Source of the DNA: Tethya wilhelma
Taxonomy: Eukaryota > Porifera > Demospongiae > Tethyida > Tethyidae
Direction: 5' to 3'
DNA length: 64,000 bases
Assembly: GCA_964030475.1 (NCBI GenBank)
Contig: CAXIPT010000002.1
Coordinates: 268,138 to 332,137, forward strand
Shown: in pieces, positions 23,172 through 34,399 of the stretch
How the letters are laid out: every line of letters starts with the position of its first letter
How positions within the stretch are numbered: the first letter of the stretch is position 1
Notes under the pieces: generated by a model
The model's database searches: none
The model's input: only the letters and a program-made list of their open reading frames with translations
What the model was told of the DNA's origin: nothing
Position numbers and translations under genes: made by a program

Positions 23172-23640
23172 TTCATAACTATTATGCAGTGGATTATAAA
23201 GATTTTAGTAAAAGAATTTTCTATATTCAATGGCCAATTTACTGTCACCAAACCTACTAAGACTTTGTGTTGGAAGAGGTGGAGTCACCAGAATTGAAAA
23301 CACAAGAATAGGAACAATACTGACTATTGACCACAACTTAAAACTGTACTTCACCACATATTGTACTGAAGCCATGGATGATTTGTGGAAATGGGTGGCT
23401 GGTGAAATAGTGTCATGTCACCATGCCCTCCCAGATTCTTTCAGTTGGATACCTGAATGACAAATTTGCATTTTCATTTATTTGTGCAAACCATACAATC
23501 TATCATGTCACTATACCATTATTTATAATTCCACGTCGTGGCAAGGCTGCACATATAACAATGTATTTGGCCTCAAATAATTATATTCACAGCAATATTA
23601 TAAAGATTACAGCATTTCTTTTTTCTATAAATAGTAGCTC
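23172..23640 (+). other. flank of CACTA copy 2; short ORF of unknown nature
   Basis: An ATG ORF at 23230-23460 (76 codons, starting MANLLSPNLLRL) is the only open frame of note. It may be the 3' continuation of the gene broken at 17372, but I cannot demonstrate this. No recognised motif. Confidence 0.3.
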
Positions 23641-23806
23641 GTACCTTCGGCCGAAAATTTTGCTCGACGCACGTGAAACAAGTGAAACAGAGAGAGAAAA
23701 AGAACTACGTCTAAGCTCTTTTATTTGAAAATAAAGTGTTTCTTTCGTGAATTGGTGAGTGGCGGAGGCACGCTAGATTCGAAAGAGGACTGCCTCCGAG
23801 CGCTAC

Positions 23807-24005
23807 CATGTCCGACGGTGAAGATCAGTCACAAAATAATCAAGATGGAGGTCAAGGTTTTGGCGGGAATTCGTTGACCCCGAAAAACACAAAACTCCCA
23901 AGCCAAACGTAGTGGACCCGTTTTGGAACCACCAGCATGGCCAGTTACCCCTCACCCGGCTTCCAATGTTTTCAGGGTTTTCCAGGGGTTTACCCTCAAG
24001 GTAAC
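23807..24005 (+). pseudogene. possible retroelement leader and gag-like scrap
   Basis: An ATG (MSDGEDQSQNNQDGG) opens a short Gln/Gly-rich reading frame, stopped by TAG after ~35 codons. The frame is readable beyond the stop. It is preceded by a GC-richer segment with AATAAA (about 23729). The composition differs from the surroundings. A retroelement origin is only a guess. Confidence 0.25.
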
Positions 24006-24025
24006 GTGTTATGCTATTGAATTGT

Positions 24026-24280
24026 TTGAGTTATCAGGTCTACAAGGTAATGAATGCCCTCTGGCACTACCTTTGACCTCAGATCCAGATGAGATATTGA
24101 ATGCCCTTTGGCACTATCTCGGATCTCTGTCATATGTCTAATAAGGTAATGAATGCCCTCTGGCCCTACCTTTGAGCTCTAGGTCTACAAGGTAATGTAT
24201 GCCCACCCTCTGGCACTACCTTTGACCTCAGATCCAGATGGGATAATGTATGCCCTTTGGCACTATCCCGGATCTTGGCT
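24026..24280. repeat. minisatellite with GGTAATGAATGCCC units
   Basis: Degenerate tandem units built on GGTAATGAATGCCCTCTGGC followed by ACTACCTTTGA, with variants. The array is split by the MITE at 24284-24643 and resumes at 24646-24750. Confidence 0.7.
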
Positions 24281-24283
24281 ATA

Positions 24284-24643
24284 CCGTACTGGCGCGTTAT
24301 TAGGCGCACTTCGCGTATAAGCGCACACTCGAATATAAGCGCATGCCTCGTTGTTGCTCTTGACACTTCATTGTTAAGCGCTATGATGATTTTTACTATT
24401 GACACAGGGAAAGGATCAGCTTCTAGACACGTAGACAACACTTCACCCATAAAAAGAGTCCACACGCTCTTGCAGACAAGTTGTGCTCGAATAACGCTCT
24501 CCAAAAAATTCCGTTGCCTCCCTTTGAAACGTTGCTCACGTGGCAGTGTATCTCGTTATTACGCGCATTTCGCTGTTAAGCGCCTATTTTCTTCCTGTGG
24601 AAATATAAATTAAGCGTATGCGCTTAACAACGCGCCAGTACGG
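24284..24643. mobile_element. TA-target MITE (360 bp)
   Basis: Ends CCGTACTGGCGCGTT and the complementary AACGCGCCAGTACGG, flanked by TA on both sides. The surrounding minisatellite unit gives the empty-site comparison (TCATATGTCTAATAAGG at about 24129). The interior holds several GCGCTTAA/TTAAGCGC-type words. It has no transposase. A TA duplication suggests a Tc1/mariner-type mobiliser. Confidence 0.8.
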
Positions 24644-24645
24644 TA

Positions 24646-24750
24646 TGTCCAATAAGGTAATGAATGCCCTCTGGCACTACCTTTGGGCCCCATCAGGTCT
24701 GAAAGGTAATGAATGCCCTCTGGCACTACCTGTGACCGCTGATTTAGATG
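24646..24750. repeat. minisatellite, right part
   Basis: Continuation of the GGTAATGAATGCCC array after the nested MITE, with two further units. Confidence 0.65.
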
Positions 24751-24858
24751 AGATATTAAAGACCCACATTAGGGCGCTTTCTTCCTGTTATAATAAGATA
24801 TTTTTTTCTCTGTTCTTTTTCACAGGCTTGCAATATACTGCATGGTGCCTATGTATAG

Positions 24859-25001
24859 GTTAGTGACCTAGCCTGAGGTTCTTAGCTATTTAGAAGCACG
24901 AAGAATGCTTGTTATAGTACACCGAGGGCGGAGCCCGAGGTTACTATACAAGCATTCTGAGGGCTTCTAAATAGCTAAGAACCGAAGGCATGGTCACTAA
25001 C
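24859..25001. repeat. palindrome with CCGAGGGCGGAGCCCGAGG core
   Basis: The left arm GTTAGTGACC...TTCTTAGCTATTTAGAAGC pairs with the right arm GCTTCTAAATAGCTAAGAA...GGTCACTAAC. The GC-rich core resembles that of the palindrome at 27762-27875, although the arms differ. Confidence 0.8.
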
Positions 25002-25675
25002 TGGCTTAGAAAATGCGTCACTTCCTTAGTAACCGACCGTAGTAACGTGACATCAATCTGGATTCATTTTGGAAAAATCTTTGATCGAGCAAGTGTTTAG
25101 CTACGGTAGCTGTGTCAAAAAACATCTCTATGTTGCCAGAAAACTCGTTTTTTACTAGAAAACTTGTCAAATTGTGTCACTGAAAACTTTTGAAATTTAA
25201 CTTGAGTCTTCGTTTGTTCGTCACAAGTCAAACATGAGTGAAAACTTCTGAGAAGATGGGACGGTTCACCAGCTCTCCAGCCCAGCTCTCGGGTCAAGTG
25301 TAGGGCCACAAGGTTTGCATCTGCTAGCGTTGCAAGGTATAGAGTTTGCTACTGAGACGGCAAACTTTGTTCTTTTGGTGATCATTGGACAAAACTAGTT
25401 CGCTCCTTTGTTTGCTAAGAGAGCTATTGTGTTTCAGGCTTGTAGCTCATCCTTGTGTATCTTGTTGCCACACAATTCAACCCTTTTCTTCGTGAACAAA
25501 TTACTGCTATTGCAGTCTTTTCTCTTGCGGTTAGGTCTCTATCTCTTCAGTTAGTGACCTCATTAATATATTCATGAGGTCTCTATCCCAGATAGAGACC
25601 TCATTAGCGATCAAACATCAAAGGCTGAATATTCATAAATTTTCTAAGTGGCCCCAAGGGGTAACTGCCCCCACG
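25002..25675. other. no gene seen
   Basis: AT-rich spacer. A short direct and inverted repetition of GAGGTCTCTATC-type words occurs around 25530-25605. Nothing else can be supported. Confidence 0.45.
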
Positions 25676-25930
25676 ATGGCTGAAGGCAGCAGTGGAACCC
25701 TTCAGGGTAGTGGTAATCCAAGGAAAAGGAAACGGGAAGCCACTCCCGAAGGGAACACATCCACATCAGGGTTCCGAATCAGAGAGCGAGGATGAGGATG
25801 GGTATATATAGACCCCGAATCTTACTATCAATCAACACCGAAAGAAATGGCCAAGCCCGTGGAAGACTTCATCGGGAAAATGTTCAGAAGATGCATCCCT
25901 AAGCTACGTAAGCTAAGTTACGTACTCTTC
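25676..25930 (+). pseudogene. possible gag-like retroelement fragment
   Basis: An ATG frame (MAEGSSGTLQGSGNPRKRK) with a basic KRKR patch and Ser/Thr-rich text runs to a stop at 25793-25795. A second frame continues YQSTPKEMAKPVEDFIGKM. The two look like one protein separated by a 1-nt shift. I suspect a DIRS- or gypsy-type gag leader, at low confidence. Confidence 0.35.
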
Positions 25931-26019
25931 GTAATACAGTCTTGTTTCTACTGAAATACAAAGTTAAAGTTAACACCCTTGAAGGGGTGTGGCTGGAGCA
26001 TTGGCTAAATTACTGGAGG

Positions 26020-26165
26020 TCACGATCGTCGCGATCACGATAGTGATGTTTAGAGTGATGTTTTCTCAACAGCCTTTCAAGAGACAAGCTTGAAACTTGC
26101 TATGTAGGTGCAGGGATAGTTAGACTATATAGCCATAGCATTGCTTTTGTAAGTGCCACAACCTA
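26020..26165. repeat. family H repeat, second copy
   Basis: Reverse-complement match to 10230-10375, including the palindromic CACGATCGTC region and the GGGATAGTTAG segment. Confidence 0.6.
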
Positions 26166-26266
26166 GCTACAAAAATAAGGGGTGCCATATGTCTCAAAAT
26201 AAAGCATTAATAATAATAATTAAAAATGTTTAAAATATGTCAACATCATGTATACGTGTATGCAAA

Positions 26267-26460
26267 TACAGCTAGAGATATATAAATACTGAGGGGGATA
26301 TGTAAATACCTATGGAGATATCTAAATACCGACGGGGATATGAAAATACCGATGGAGATATCTAAATACTGATGGGAATATGTAAATACAGATAGGGATA
26401 TCTAAATACCGACAGGGATATATAATCCAGGGATATGTAAATACTGGCAGGAATACTGTA
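26267..26460. repeat. 20-bp minisatellite
   Basis: About nine units of the type GATATCTAAATACCGATGGG. Units with GATATCT and GATATGT alternate, suggesting a 40-bp higher-order repeat. One unit near 26425 is shortened. Confidence 0.8.
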
Positions 26461-27761
26461 GCTATAAATAGGCAGGATCCATGAAGTATTTGAGTCACTT
26501 TTACCTGGATGGCTGGCCTTATCTTACTTCTAATTAACGAGCACTCCTCGGTCACGTGGTTTGTACAGTGACGCAAATCGCATGCACGTGTATACACATG
26601 GTACGCGTGGTACAAGAGATGGCCAGCAACACAAGTAACAACCAAACTGTATCAGTCAACGTAGGAGCACTTTCAAATGCAATAGCTTTGGCTATACAAC
26701 AAGCAACAAGCTCGTCACAACAGCCGGCTGGTACTCGTATAAATGACAGGGCGATCTCGAATGAACAGTCATTGGCTAGTCACAGATCACGTGCTGAGGC
26801 AGGCACTTCTAGAGCAGAGTAAGTCTACACTAAGTCTTAGTAATTTTTATTACTTTGCCTGTCAGAATATTTTTTTATTGACTCTGCCAGGTCTCATCCT
26901 TCAGCTTGTAGTGTATTGCCATCATTTTTGAAGCGTAATCGGAGCCGTGCTACCGTCAAAACTAGCCAGAGTAAACGTAAAGCTGTTCAAGTCTGGGACC
27001 GGGATATAGTGTGTTTGCCACAGTCTAGTGATGCAGGAAGCTATATTCCTTACCCACAAGGAAAGTTTCGTTCCAAATTAGGAATGTGTGGTCTGATTGG
27101 CAAGATTCGATTGATGTCTACAATGACTGTCGAAGAAGTAGAAGTGGAAGTACGATCTGTCTTTGCCAAACCAATGGCTGACATGCAGGAGAGATTTTCC
27201 TTTTGTCTTTCTCCAGCCTACTGGAGCTGGTTCTAAGACATTAACTGTGCCCTCAATATCAACATCATTCTGCTGGACTGCTGAACAAGTTGCTAAATTG
27301 GGTGGGAGCAAACAGTCCATATATATTCTTGCTAAGGATAAGCTGGTCAATGTCAAAATGGAAGTAAGTTGCTAATAACCCAATTGTTACTGTTAACTGA
27401 ATGCATACACAGTATTAACCGGAATAGTTTACGATAGGAGGAAGAGGATGAACAATCAAGTATTTCGGATTACAAAAGTGGTGAGGAACAGAGTGGTGAA
27501 CATCCAAAACAGGCTAACAAAGACGACCGAACGTAAATTGTCTCCTTCATGCATGCATGTCACAGCACATGTTTACTCATGCTCTGTGTGCATATGTGTG
27601 TGGTTTGCCATTGCCTAGCAACCAAAAGTTTTTATAGCCTAGTTGCGCATGCCTTTCTGGCTAGGTAGAGGTGATAGCTGTTTGTAGGGGTCATAGGGGT
27701 CAATGGCAATCAAATTAAGTCGATCTGGTTTGAGAATGCTGCCGGAAGTGAATTAAGTAAT

Positions 27762-27875
27762 AGTTAATGCACAGTAGGTAGGGAATTATGGCAGTAAACG
27801 TCCGATGCCCGAGGGCGCAGCCCGAGGGCGAGGATGTTTACGTAGCCATAATTCCCTACCTACTGTGCATTAACT
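27762..27875. repeat. near-perfect palindrome with CCCGAGGGCGCAGCCCGAGGG core
   Basis: The arms AGTTAATGCACAGTAGGTAG and the complement ending CTACTGTGCATTAACT enclose a GC-rich core shared with the palindrome at 24859. It sits in a non-coding stretch of the HECT-like gene. Confidence 0.85.
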
Positions 27876-28845
27876 GTTTTATATCCCTACTCTGATTGGT
27901 TAAGTGGAGGCGCGCTCTATACAGATTTACCTTAGTAACAGCTCTACCTAGTTTTTTTGTTCAGTCGTCACGTTCTTCGTTTATAAAAGATACAGCTACT
28001 CGTCAGCTCCAGAAACTTCAGGCTCGAGTCCTCAAGAAACCAAACTCCACCCAGGAAATCCTCCGCCCACAATGGAGTGTCCAGAATAAGCGCTCGAAAT
28101 AGCAACTCATGAACGTAGCTAGCTACTTTAGCTAGCTAGTTTGCTAGTAAATTGAACGCTACTTGTTTTTAGATAACTTTTACTACTCTACGCTAGACCA
28201 AAAACAAAACTGAAAGCAGCAAACCTCGAGCTAACAACTGACTCAGACTGAAAACTGCTGACTCAGAACTAGCTGGACTGTTCGACTCCAGCCGCTTTGT
28301 GGTTTTATTTGAGTTTATAGTTCATAGTTCAGTATTTACTACTACCACTAAGAAGCCAAGCCACCACCATTGGCTAAATTTTGTTCAGCTGTTAGTTTCT
28401 AGCTTTCAATATGCACAGTTATGTATTCTTCTTAGAAACAATATTTTTTTTTTACATTCTTCTTGGAAACAACAATTATGCAAATAAGCTAGTCTGCAAT
28501 GAGCAAAGCTGAATTTCTATTGGACAATGCACTACAAACAATAGCCTAGGGGAGGGAAATATGGCTTTTATTACCCATCTATTTTGCCCAAGGGAGGGAA
28601 ATATGAGTTTTATTACCCAAAAGTCAATGGGAGAAAAAGTACTAGGTGGGATATAATGATATTCATAACCATACTTTTTCTATGGGCTAAATAGCTAACT
28701 TTTGATTGGTAAGGCGTAGGAAGCTGAAAAAGCAACCAAAAGGACGGGAAGATCACGCGCTTTCCAATGGTGCTTGAAATTTTGAAATCGATTGGATATT
28801 TAGAAAGTTATTCAAGTTTTTCTACCGGCATTCTCAAACCAGATG
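27876..28845. other. intron-like insertion region of the HECT-like gene
   Basis: No exon can be supported. It contains two near-direct repeats of a GGGAGGGAAATATG...TTTTATTACCC unit (about 28551-28610). ORFs here are short and unlike the family. Confidence 0.45.
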
Positions 28846-29399
28846 GACTTTAGTAGCAGCTGGTCTGGGAGAACATTGCATTTCACTTAGGTTTTCATCA
28901 ACTTCTCACGAATTGCACAATGCCATAATGGCACATTTTCCACAGTTAGAAACAACTGGTGGTTATGATCGAGCTATTACGATGCTGTGGCAGGTCGAAA
29001 CAGCTGTCCTTATCGCATCCTCCTACCTCAGGTCACACACCTACTAGTCTTCGAGAAGTAGCAGGCCAGTCACGGATATATATTCGACAACTACAAAGGG
29101 AGATTCTCAATGGTGCAACATGCAGTCTACAACAGGAGGCAATAGTGGTGAACAGGTATATCATTATGAAGCTACGTTCAGTATAATATTATGTTATTGC
29201 CCTCTTATAAGCACAGATTTGATCTACATTAATATATGTATAATTTTTATTTTTAAAATACTAAATTCTAGCTGTATATTCAGATTTCAGGTCCAACAGC
29301 TTGCTGTTTGAGGTGTTCACATGAGGTACCTCTTGGAGCATTATGGAACCATGCATATACAATCCTGTACCTCAAATCCATGCAGAGTCCTCTACCATG

Positions 29400-29815
29400 C
29401 ACACCACGTACATCTGGAGCTGATCGAGAGACTATATACAGTAATTCCACAACCACTTACATCTGGAGCTATAATCGAGAGACTACAGTAACTCCACAAC
29501 CACTTACATCTGGAGCTAATCAAGAGACTACAGTAACTCCACTACCAAGTACATCTGGAGCTAATCAAGAGACTACAGTAACTCCACTACCAAGTACATC
29601 TGGAGCTAATCAAGAGACTACAGTTACTCCACAACCAAGTACATCTGGAGCTAATCGAGAGACTACAGTAACTCCACAACCAAGTACATCTGGAGCTAAT
29701 CGAGAGACTACAGTAACTCCACAACTAAGTACATCTGGAGCTAATTGAGAGACTACAGTAACTCCATAACCAAGTACATCTGGAGCTAGTTTAGAGACTA
29801 TAATCCTAGTTTCCA
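29400..29815 (+). repeat. in-frame 45-bp coding minisatellite
   Basis: Eight or nine tandem copies of a 45-bp unit encode TSGANRETTVTPQPS-type 15-residue repeats. The second unit has an indel. A CGA-to-TGA change (29745-29748) introduces a stop in one late unit, and the last units continue the frame up to ASLETI. The reading frame from the Cys/His module at 29300 runs directly into the array. Confidence 0.9.
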
Positions 29816-31175
29816 GGCACAAAATCGCCCATCATTTTCATTGAGCTCCTAGTGCTAGAGCTAGGTTAGGCCTATCCACGTTTTCTTCCAATGAGGCTGG
29901 GCCTTCAGGTACAAGTTCAGGTTCACATGTATCAACAATTCTTGTGGAGGACAGCAGCTCATCTGATGATGATGAAGGTGAATCTGTAAACCATACAGCA
30001 TCTAGCTCTAAACAACAATTCATGCTGGAATTGTTTCCCAATCTGAACGAAACACAAGTGAATAATGTGGCGAAATTGTGTGGTAACAATCTAGAATGTA
30101 CGTGCCAGATACTACTTGATAATTGCAATTGTAGTTCCCTGCTGAAGTTACTAAAAACAGCAAAAATGAAGAAGGATGCCAAGAAGATCACAATTGACCA
30201 GATAATTTATTGATGGAATCTCTTTTGAAATTCTGCAATGTAAAATCGCAGGATTCTAAGTTTGATCCATGCATCTGTACCGGTGGTAGTCTCTTACGTC
30301 AGCCAGCCAGCATTTGACATGAGGGGTGTAAGAAGGCAATTTTTTTACATCACTTATAGAAGGGATGGCAAGTAGCAGAGAGCTAAATCTGTTTGTTGGT
30401 GAGCTACCAGGACCACTAAGGCTAGCGAATAATTTAACAATGATGCCATACTTTCTGGATACTTTCGTCTCTTTGGCCAAGTATTGGTCAACTCAATTTT
30501 GCAAGAGGGACCAGGATTCCCATTTTTTCACCCATACATATATTGGTACCTCGTGACAAATGATGTTGATATGGCCCTTTCGTATGTTACAAGTGATTGC
30601 TTAACCACTTTGTGTGTCACAAATATTGAATGAGGTAACTCATAGCTTAATTCAGCAAGTACTGATGAAATACTACATCAGCTTGATGAGAACGAAGAAC
30701 TTTTTTCATTGAAGTGAGAGGCCGGAGTATCACACATGATACTGACTGTAAGTCAATACTCTTATTAATGTAGAACGCAAAAAATTTATATAGGTATAAT
30801 AATTATCTTGGTATATGCTTGGCTTTTAGTGTTTCGATTTGTTTTAATCTATGCAGACGAGAACAAAAGATCGAATTGTGCAAAGTATTATTGTTCGGGA
30901 GGCTCTTCTAAAGCCTCAAACTGCTATTGATCACTTGGGAGCAGGATTAGCTAGCCTCGGCTTCTTGGAGCTGGTTGCAGCTTTTCCTATAATGTTCTGC
31001 AATTTGTTATGCTATGATCAGAACACTTGTCCCGGGCCAACAGCAAATCAACCGATAGGTTTGATTAGCATAGCTAGTGGTGCTACTCTTCGGAGAGGCA
31101 AGAGAAAACACTTGAAGTTCTGTTTTCTTACAATACGAATATTGACGATGAAGGTACAATTATTGCATAATTAAA

Positions 31176-31984
31176 CTTAATTATGTATGATACTGTATAA
31201 CCAGCCTTTCAATTTTATACATTGCATTATATACATTGATTGTATCGAGTCTGTGATGGTAAGATATATATAATCACCAATCAGGAAACAGAAAGAAAGA
31301 TGATATATTACACTAACTTAATTATGCATGCAGGCAATCTCCACCTAATCCATCTAGAAAACATTGTGTAAAACTAGGTAATGGTAATTGCATATGCAGG
31401 ATTGTTAATCAATTGTTATTGCACGTACGGATGTTTATTAATAATAATATCACGATTTGTTCAGTTCTGTTTCTGTTTGTGTCAGTCAACTAGTTCTTTG
31501 CTTCAACAACCTACTTCAATGTTCTACAGTCAATGTGTAAGGTTGGAAACTAATTACTACTTATTGGTGACGGAGGTGCAAGAATAACTAACTCAGAACT
31601 ATATTTCAAGACACATTGTTGCTATTTGGCTATGGAAAGGCATGGAGCTTGTGGCAGTTGCTGCTCAATTTGTAGCTACAATTAAAGTAATAAAAGTTAT
31701 TTGGACAAAATGGAATAAAACGAGATCTATTAAAACCTGAATTTTTGGACACCTATACATCAAACGAGAAGTGAATAACATACAAAAGAGTTGTATTGTG
31801 GTCTTCCTAGACGATGGTAGGTATAGCCTGAGTAGTTACTGGAGACTGGTAACTGAAATTGAAATAGGCACCTAATTCATGCATATTGTAACTTTCAAAA
31901 TTATATATAATTTGGCTAAAGCAATTAATTACCTGTTCTACTCAACAGAAGCAGAGACAAAATGAAAGCAGTGAAAAGACCAAT
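31176..31984. other. no gene seen
   Basis: AT-rich spacer between the HECT-like pseudogene and the duplicated MDSMK block. No ORF with recognisable content. Confidence 0.45.
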
Positions 31985-33045
31985 GTGAGCTGAGTTCAAC
32001 AATTGTAGAATTATCTCCTGAAATAGTGGTTTTCTTGATAGATTTTACACTATGACATTTTCTTGAGTTTCTCAGACCATGGCTCTATGATGAAGTTGAT
32101 GTATAGATAACAATGAAACATCTACCACTGCCTCAGGAGATGATTCTATGTCTGTTGAACTTGGCAACAGAGGAACAGGAAAAAAAATCCTTAACGTCAA
32201 AAGTGGAGCATTAACTGAGAAGCCTGCCTCAGGAGGTGATTCTATGTCTGTGAGACCTGCTAAGATAAGTACAGATGGAAATTGTAAGCATTTAAGTGGA
32301 ACATCTCTGCAGAATGAGAAGACCTTTATACTTTGAGAGATGACACATGTGGTGCAGATGGCTGAGACACAGAAGTATGGCAAGCCACTCGTAAAAAATT
32401 AAATACGTGATAACCTATCCAGTTCTCGTGACACGATAATATTTTTCATGACGTGATGCCCTTCATACACTAGCCTGGGAACGAGGCTACTAATTACACC
32501 TACGCATGCTCAGTTTACTGTACAAGCAAGTATGAATGTGAATATGGACTCCATGAAGGTTCTGTTCGAGTTCTCTGGATCAAAGAGGGAACTTAAGTAA
32601 TGAGAGTAGATATGTGCTCAGTAATTACTAGTGTGGCTTCAGTGAGTGGGCATGCAGGTCTAATCACGTGGTGCCTGTTGGGCGTGGCTCACATTATAGA
32701 CAGTAAGGTAGAGAAAAAACATGAGTGATAAGCTCTGACAAGCTATTGGGAGTTAAGAAATTAAATGGTATATGCAGTTAGACATTGCATAATAATTCTA
32801 TGTACCAGACCAGAGCTTTTAACTCAAGAGTTTGAGTTGCACAAGGGCTCAAAACTAGTTACTTTTTAGTGCAAAAAACATTAGCGATAAAAATTAACTT
32901 TCTTCTGGGAGTTAAGAACTCAGATTTTATTTGTGTATAGACAAAGGGACTGCAACTTATTCCGAGTTTGTTACTGTGTTCCGGTTGTGCCTAAGTGATG
33001 AATATGCTTGGATCATGGACGCTATAGTATCATTGGATACATATT
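31985..33045 (+). pseudogene. MDSMK-gene block, copy 1 (internally deleted)
   Basis: Collinear with 43555-44875. It contains an exon-like frame at ~32120-32336 with twice-repeated GGDSMSV-type words. The start MDSMKVLFEFSGSKREL follows at 32540, and the terminal exon FVTVFRLCLSDEYAWIMDA at ~32950-33040. About 340 bp corresponding to 44067-44410, holding most of the first coding exon, are missing, so the gene is dead. It carries a family B-like tip (GCCTGGGAACGAGGCTA) at 32474. Confidence 0.7.
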
Positions 33046-33058
33046 ATATACACATTAT

Positions 33059-33475
33059 ACAAGTAATAAAAATTTCAAAAAAATAAGGCTTTTACGGTAG
33101 GAATGGGCAGGGCGGTAAAAAGCAATGGAACAAGGCATGTCTCAAACTCAATTAATTTCGGCACATGACTACTTCATTTTTGTTCTTGATCCTAAATATG
33201 GACCCTCAGTGTCATATATGCAAATATTTGTACTACTGCAGTATACCATAGCTTATATTGTTGCATCAATTGGTTATCAGTTGGCTAAGCAGTGGAGTAA
33301 ACCATAACAAGATAGGCAACTAAAACTGGACTGCCAGTCAAGAGGTGGGCATAAAAAATGAAGTAGTCATGTGCCGAAATCAATTGAGTTTGAGACATGC
33401 CTTGTTCCATTGCTTCTTACCGCCCTGCCCATTCCTACACTACTTATTTTTTTGAAATTTTTACTACTTGTTCAT
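33059..33475. repeat. long inverted repeat with ~120-bp arms
   Basis: The left arm 33059-33180 (GGTAGGAATGGGCAGGGCGG, GGAACAAGGCATGTCTCAAA) pairs with the right arm 33355-33475 over almost its whole length. A ~175-bp loop carries a short ORF. It lies exactly where the homology to the second MDSMK block ends, so it may be an insertion of a foldback element. Confidence 0.85.
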
Positions 33476-33719
33476 TCACTTTTTTCAACACTACAGTGTG
33501 GAGACTATCAGAGACTGGTTAGTCCCTACAAAAAGCTTAAGTAGCAGCTACACTGGATTGATCATATGCTAGGAAGCTAATACGCATGCGCATATTAATA
33601 CCACGTGGATAATGACCTTTGAACTCTACATACAAAGATGGCTGCTTTGTAGTACATGAATTTATACACTAAGTTTCAAAGCTTTCTAGTTTTTGTTTAG
33701 GCCTATTTGAGATTCAAAC

Positions 33720-34060
33720 GAGTATAAAAGAATGTACTACCTATGAAAAGAACTTACTTTGTGCTGTCAAAGTTGGCTCAACACATTCTGGTTCTCTGGA
33801 AATGCTTTTCAAGTAAGTCAGTTAGGAAGTAAGTACGTTAGCAGAACAAAAATGGCACTATGGTGGCTTCCCACTAGCGCTCACTACGAGTGCTGAGGAA
33901 AGTTTTTGTGAGTTTTAGGCCTTGCATGCAATTGGTAATCTGTCAGTAAGAGCCTCTGAGCAACTTTGAAGGTTTAATTTTGTTTTACTAGATTTTTATG
34001 GTGGACAACATGGTGTCTATGGGACAGTCAGCCCATTCCTACTATACGTACTACCGTACG
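33720..34060. repeat. repeat family G, copy 1
   Basis: Matches 34650-34985 (tandem neighbour) and 57712-57985. It ends with a palindrome TACGTACTACCGTACGTA. Non-coding. Confidence 0.75.
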
Positions 34061-34399
34061 TATGATATATCAGTGACATGGCAGCTTAACACGATTCTAC
34101 ATAGTGCCCTTTCAACAACAGCAGATATAGGGGTGACAGTCACTGCCTCATCCTTACCTCTCATACATTGGCCAGCCATGCAAACGTTGATTAGAGTATG
34201 TATCTATGTCTGTGGTACTGGCCAGGTTGAGGTGAGTGAAAAATTCAACCAGTTCGATGGTGACTGCAGTTATGGCCTCAAATGCAAATACAGACACGTA
34301 TGCCTTATGCATGGGAGTCATACCAGTGTATCTAGTGATAATGGTGATGCCATGTCATGGGTGATCTATGACTTATATTTCATCTCTTGGCAAGAATAA
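34061..34399 (+). pseudogene. ORF end with CCCH-like motif
   Basis: An open frame through this unit ends at 34399 and contains CSYGLKCKYRHVC, a C-x6-C-x5-C-like cluster. It resembles Cys-rich tails of some retroelement gag-like proteins. Its upstream half is repeat G, so this is a chimera and not a complete gene. Confidence 0.3.

Larger units (their letters stand above)
26619..31175 (+). pseudogene. HECT-type E3 ubiquitin ligase-like gene, copy 1
   Basis: A multi-exon gene starting MASNTSNNQTVSV (26619). The exon break at about 26819 joins in phase to an exon at 26891 containing KAVQVWDRDIVCLPQ and GMCGLIGKIRLMS. Then come a 1-nt frameshift near 27205 and a block LQPTGAGSKTLTVPS. A later block, TSLREVAGQSRIYIRQLQ (about 29045-29110), precedes a Cys/His module CCLRCSHEVPLGALWNH (29300-29350). 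A 45-bp repeat region and a CUE-like helix pair (LFPNLNETQVNNVAKLC, about 30030) follow. The HECT-like end has AFDMRGVRRQFF (30310), SILQEGPGFPFF (about 30500) and LASLGFLELVAAFP (about 30950). Several frameshifts and stops make it a pseudogene, unless introns explain some of them. HECT enzymes transfer ubiquitin through a C-terminal cysteine, which I do not see here. Confidence 0.65.

Noticed and set aside
24166..24504. 112-codon minus-strand ORF
   Set aside because: It spans minisatellite units and the arm of a MITE, so it is open by chance.
26267..26460. Possible CRISPR-like array of 20-bp repeats
   Set aside because: Units are directly adjacent and degenerate with no spacers, so it is a minisatellite.
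33998..34399. 133-codon ORF as a single protein
   Set aside because: The first third is repeat family G, which is non-coding in its other copies. Only the CCCH-like part was kept as a tentative remnant.
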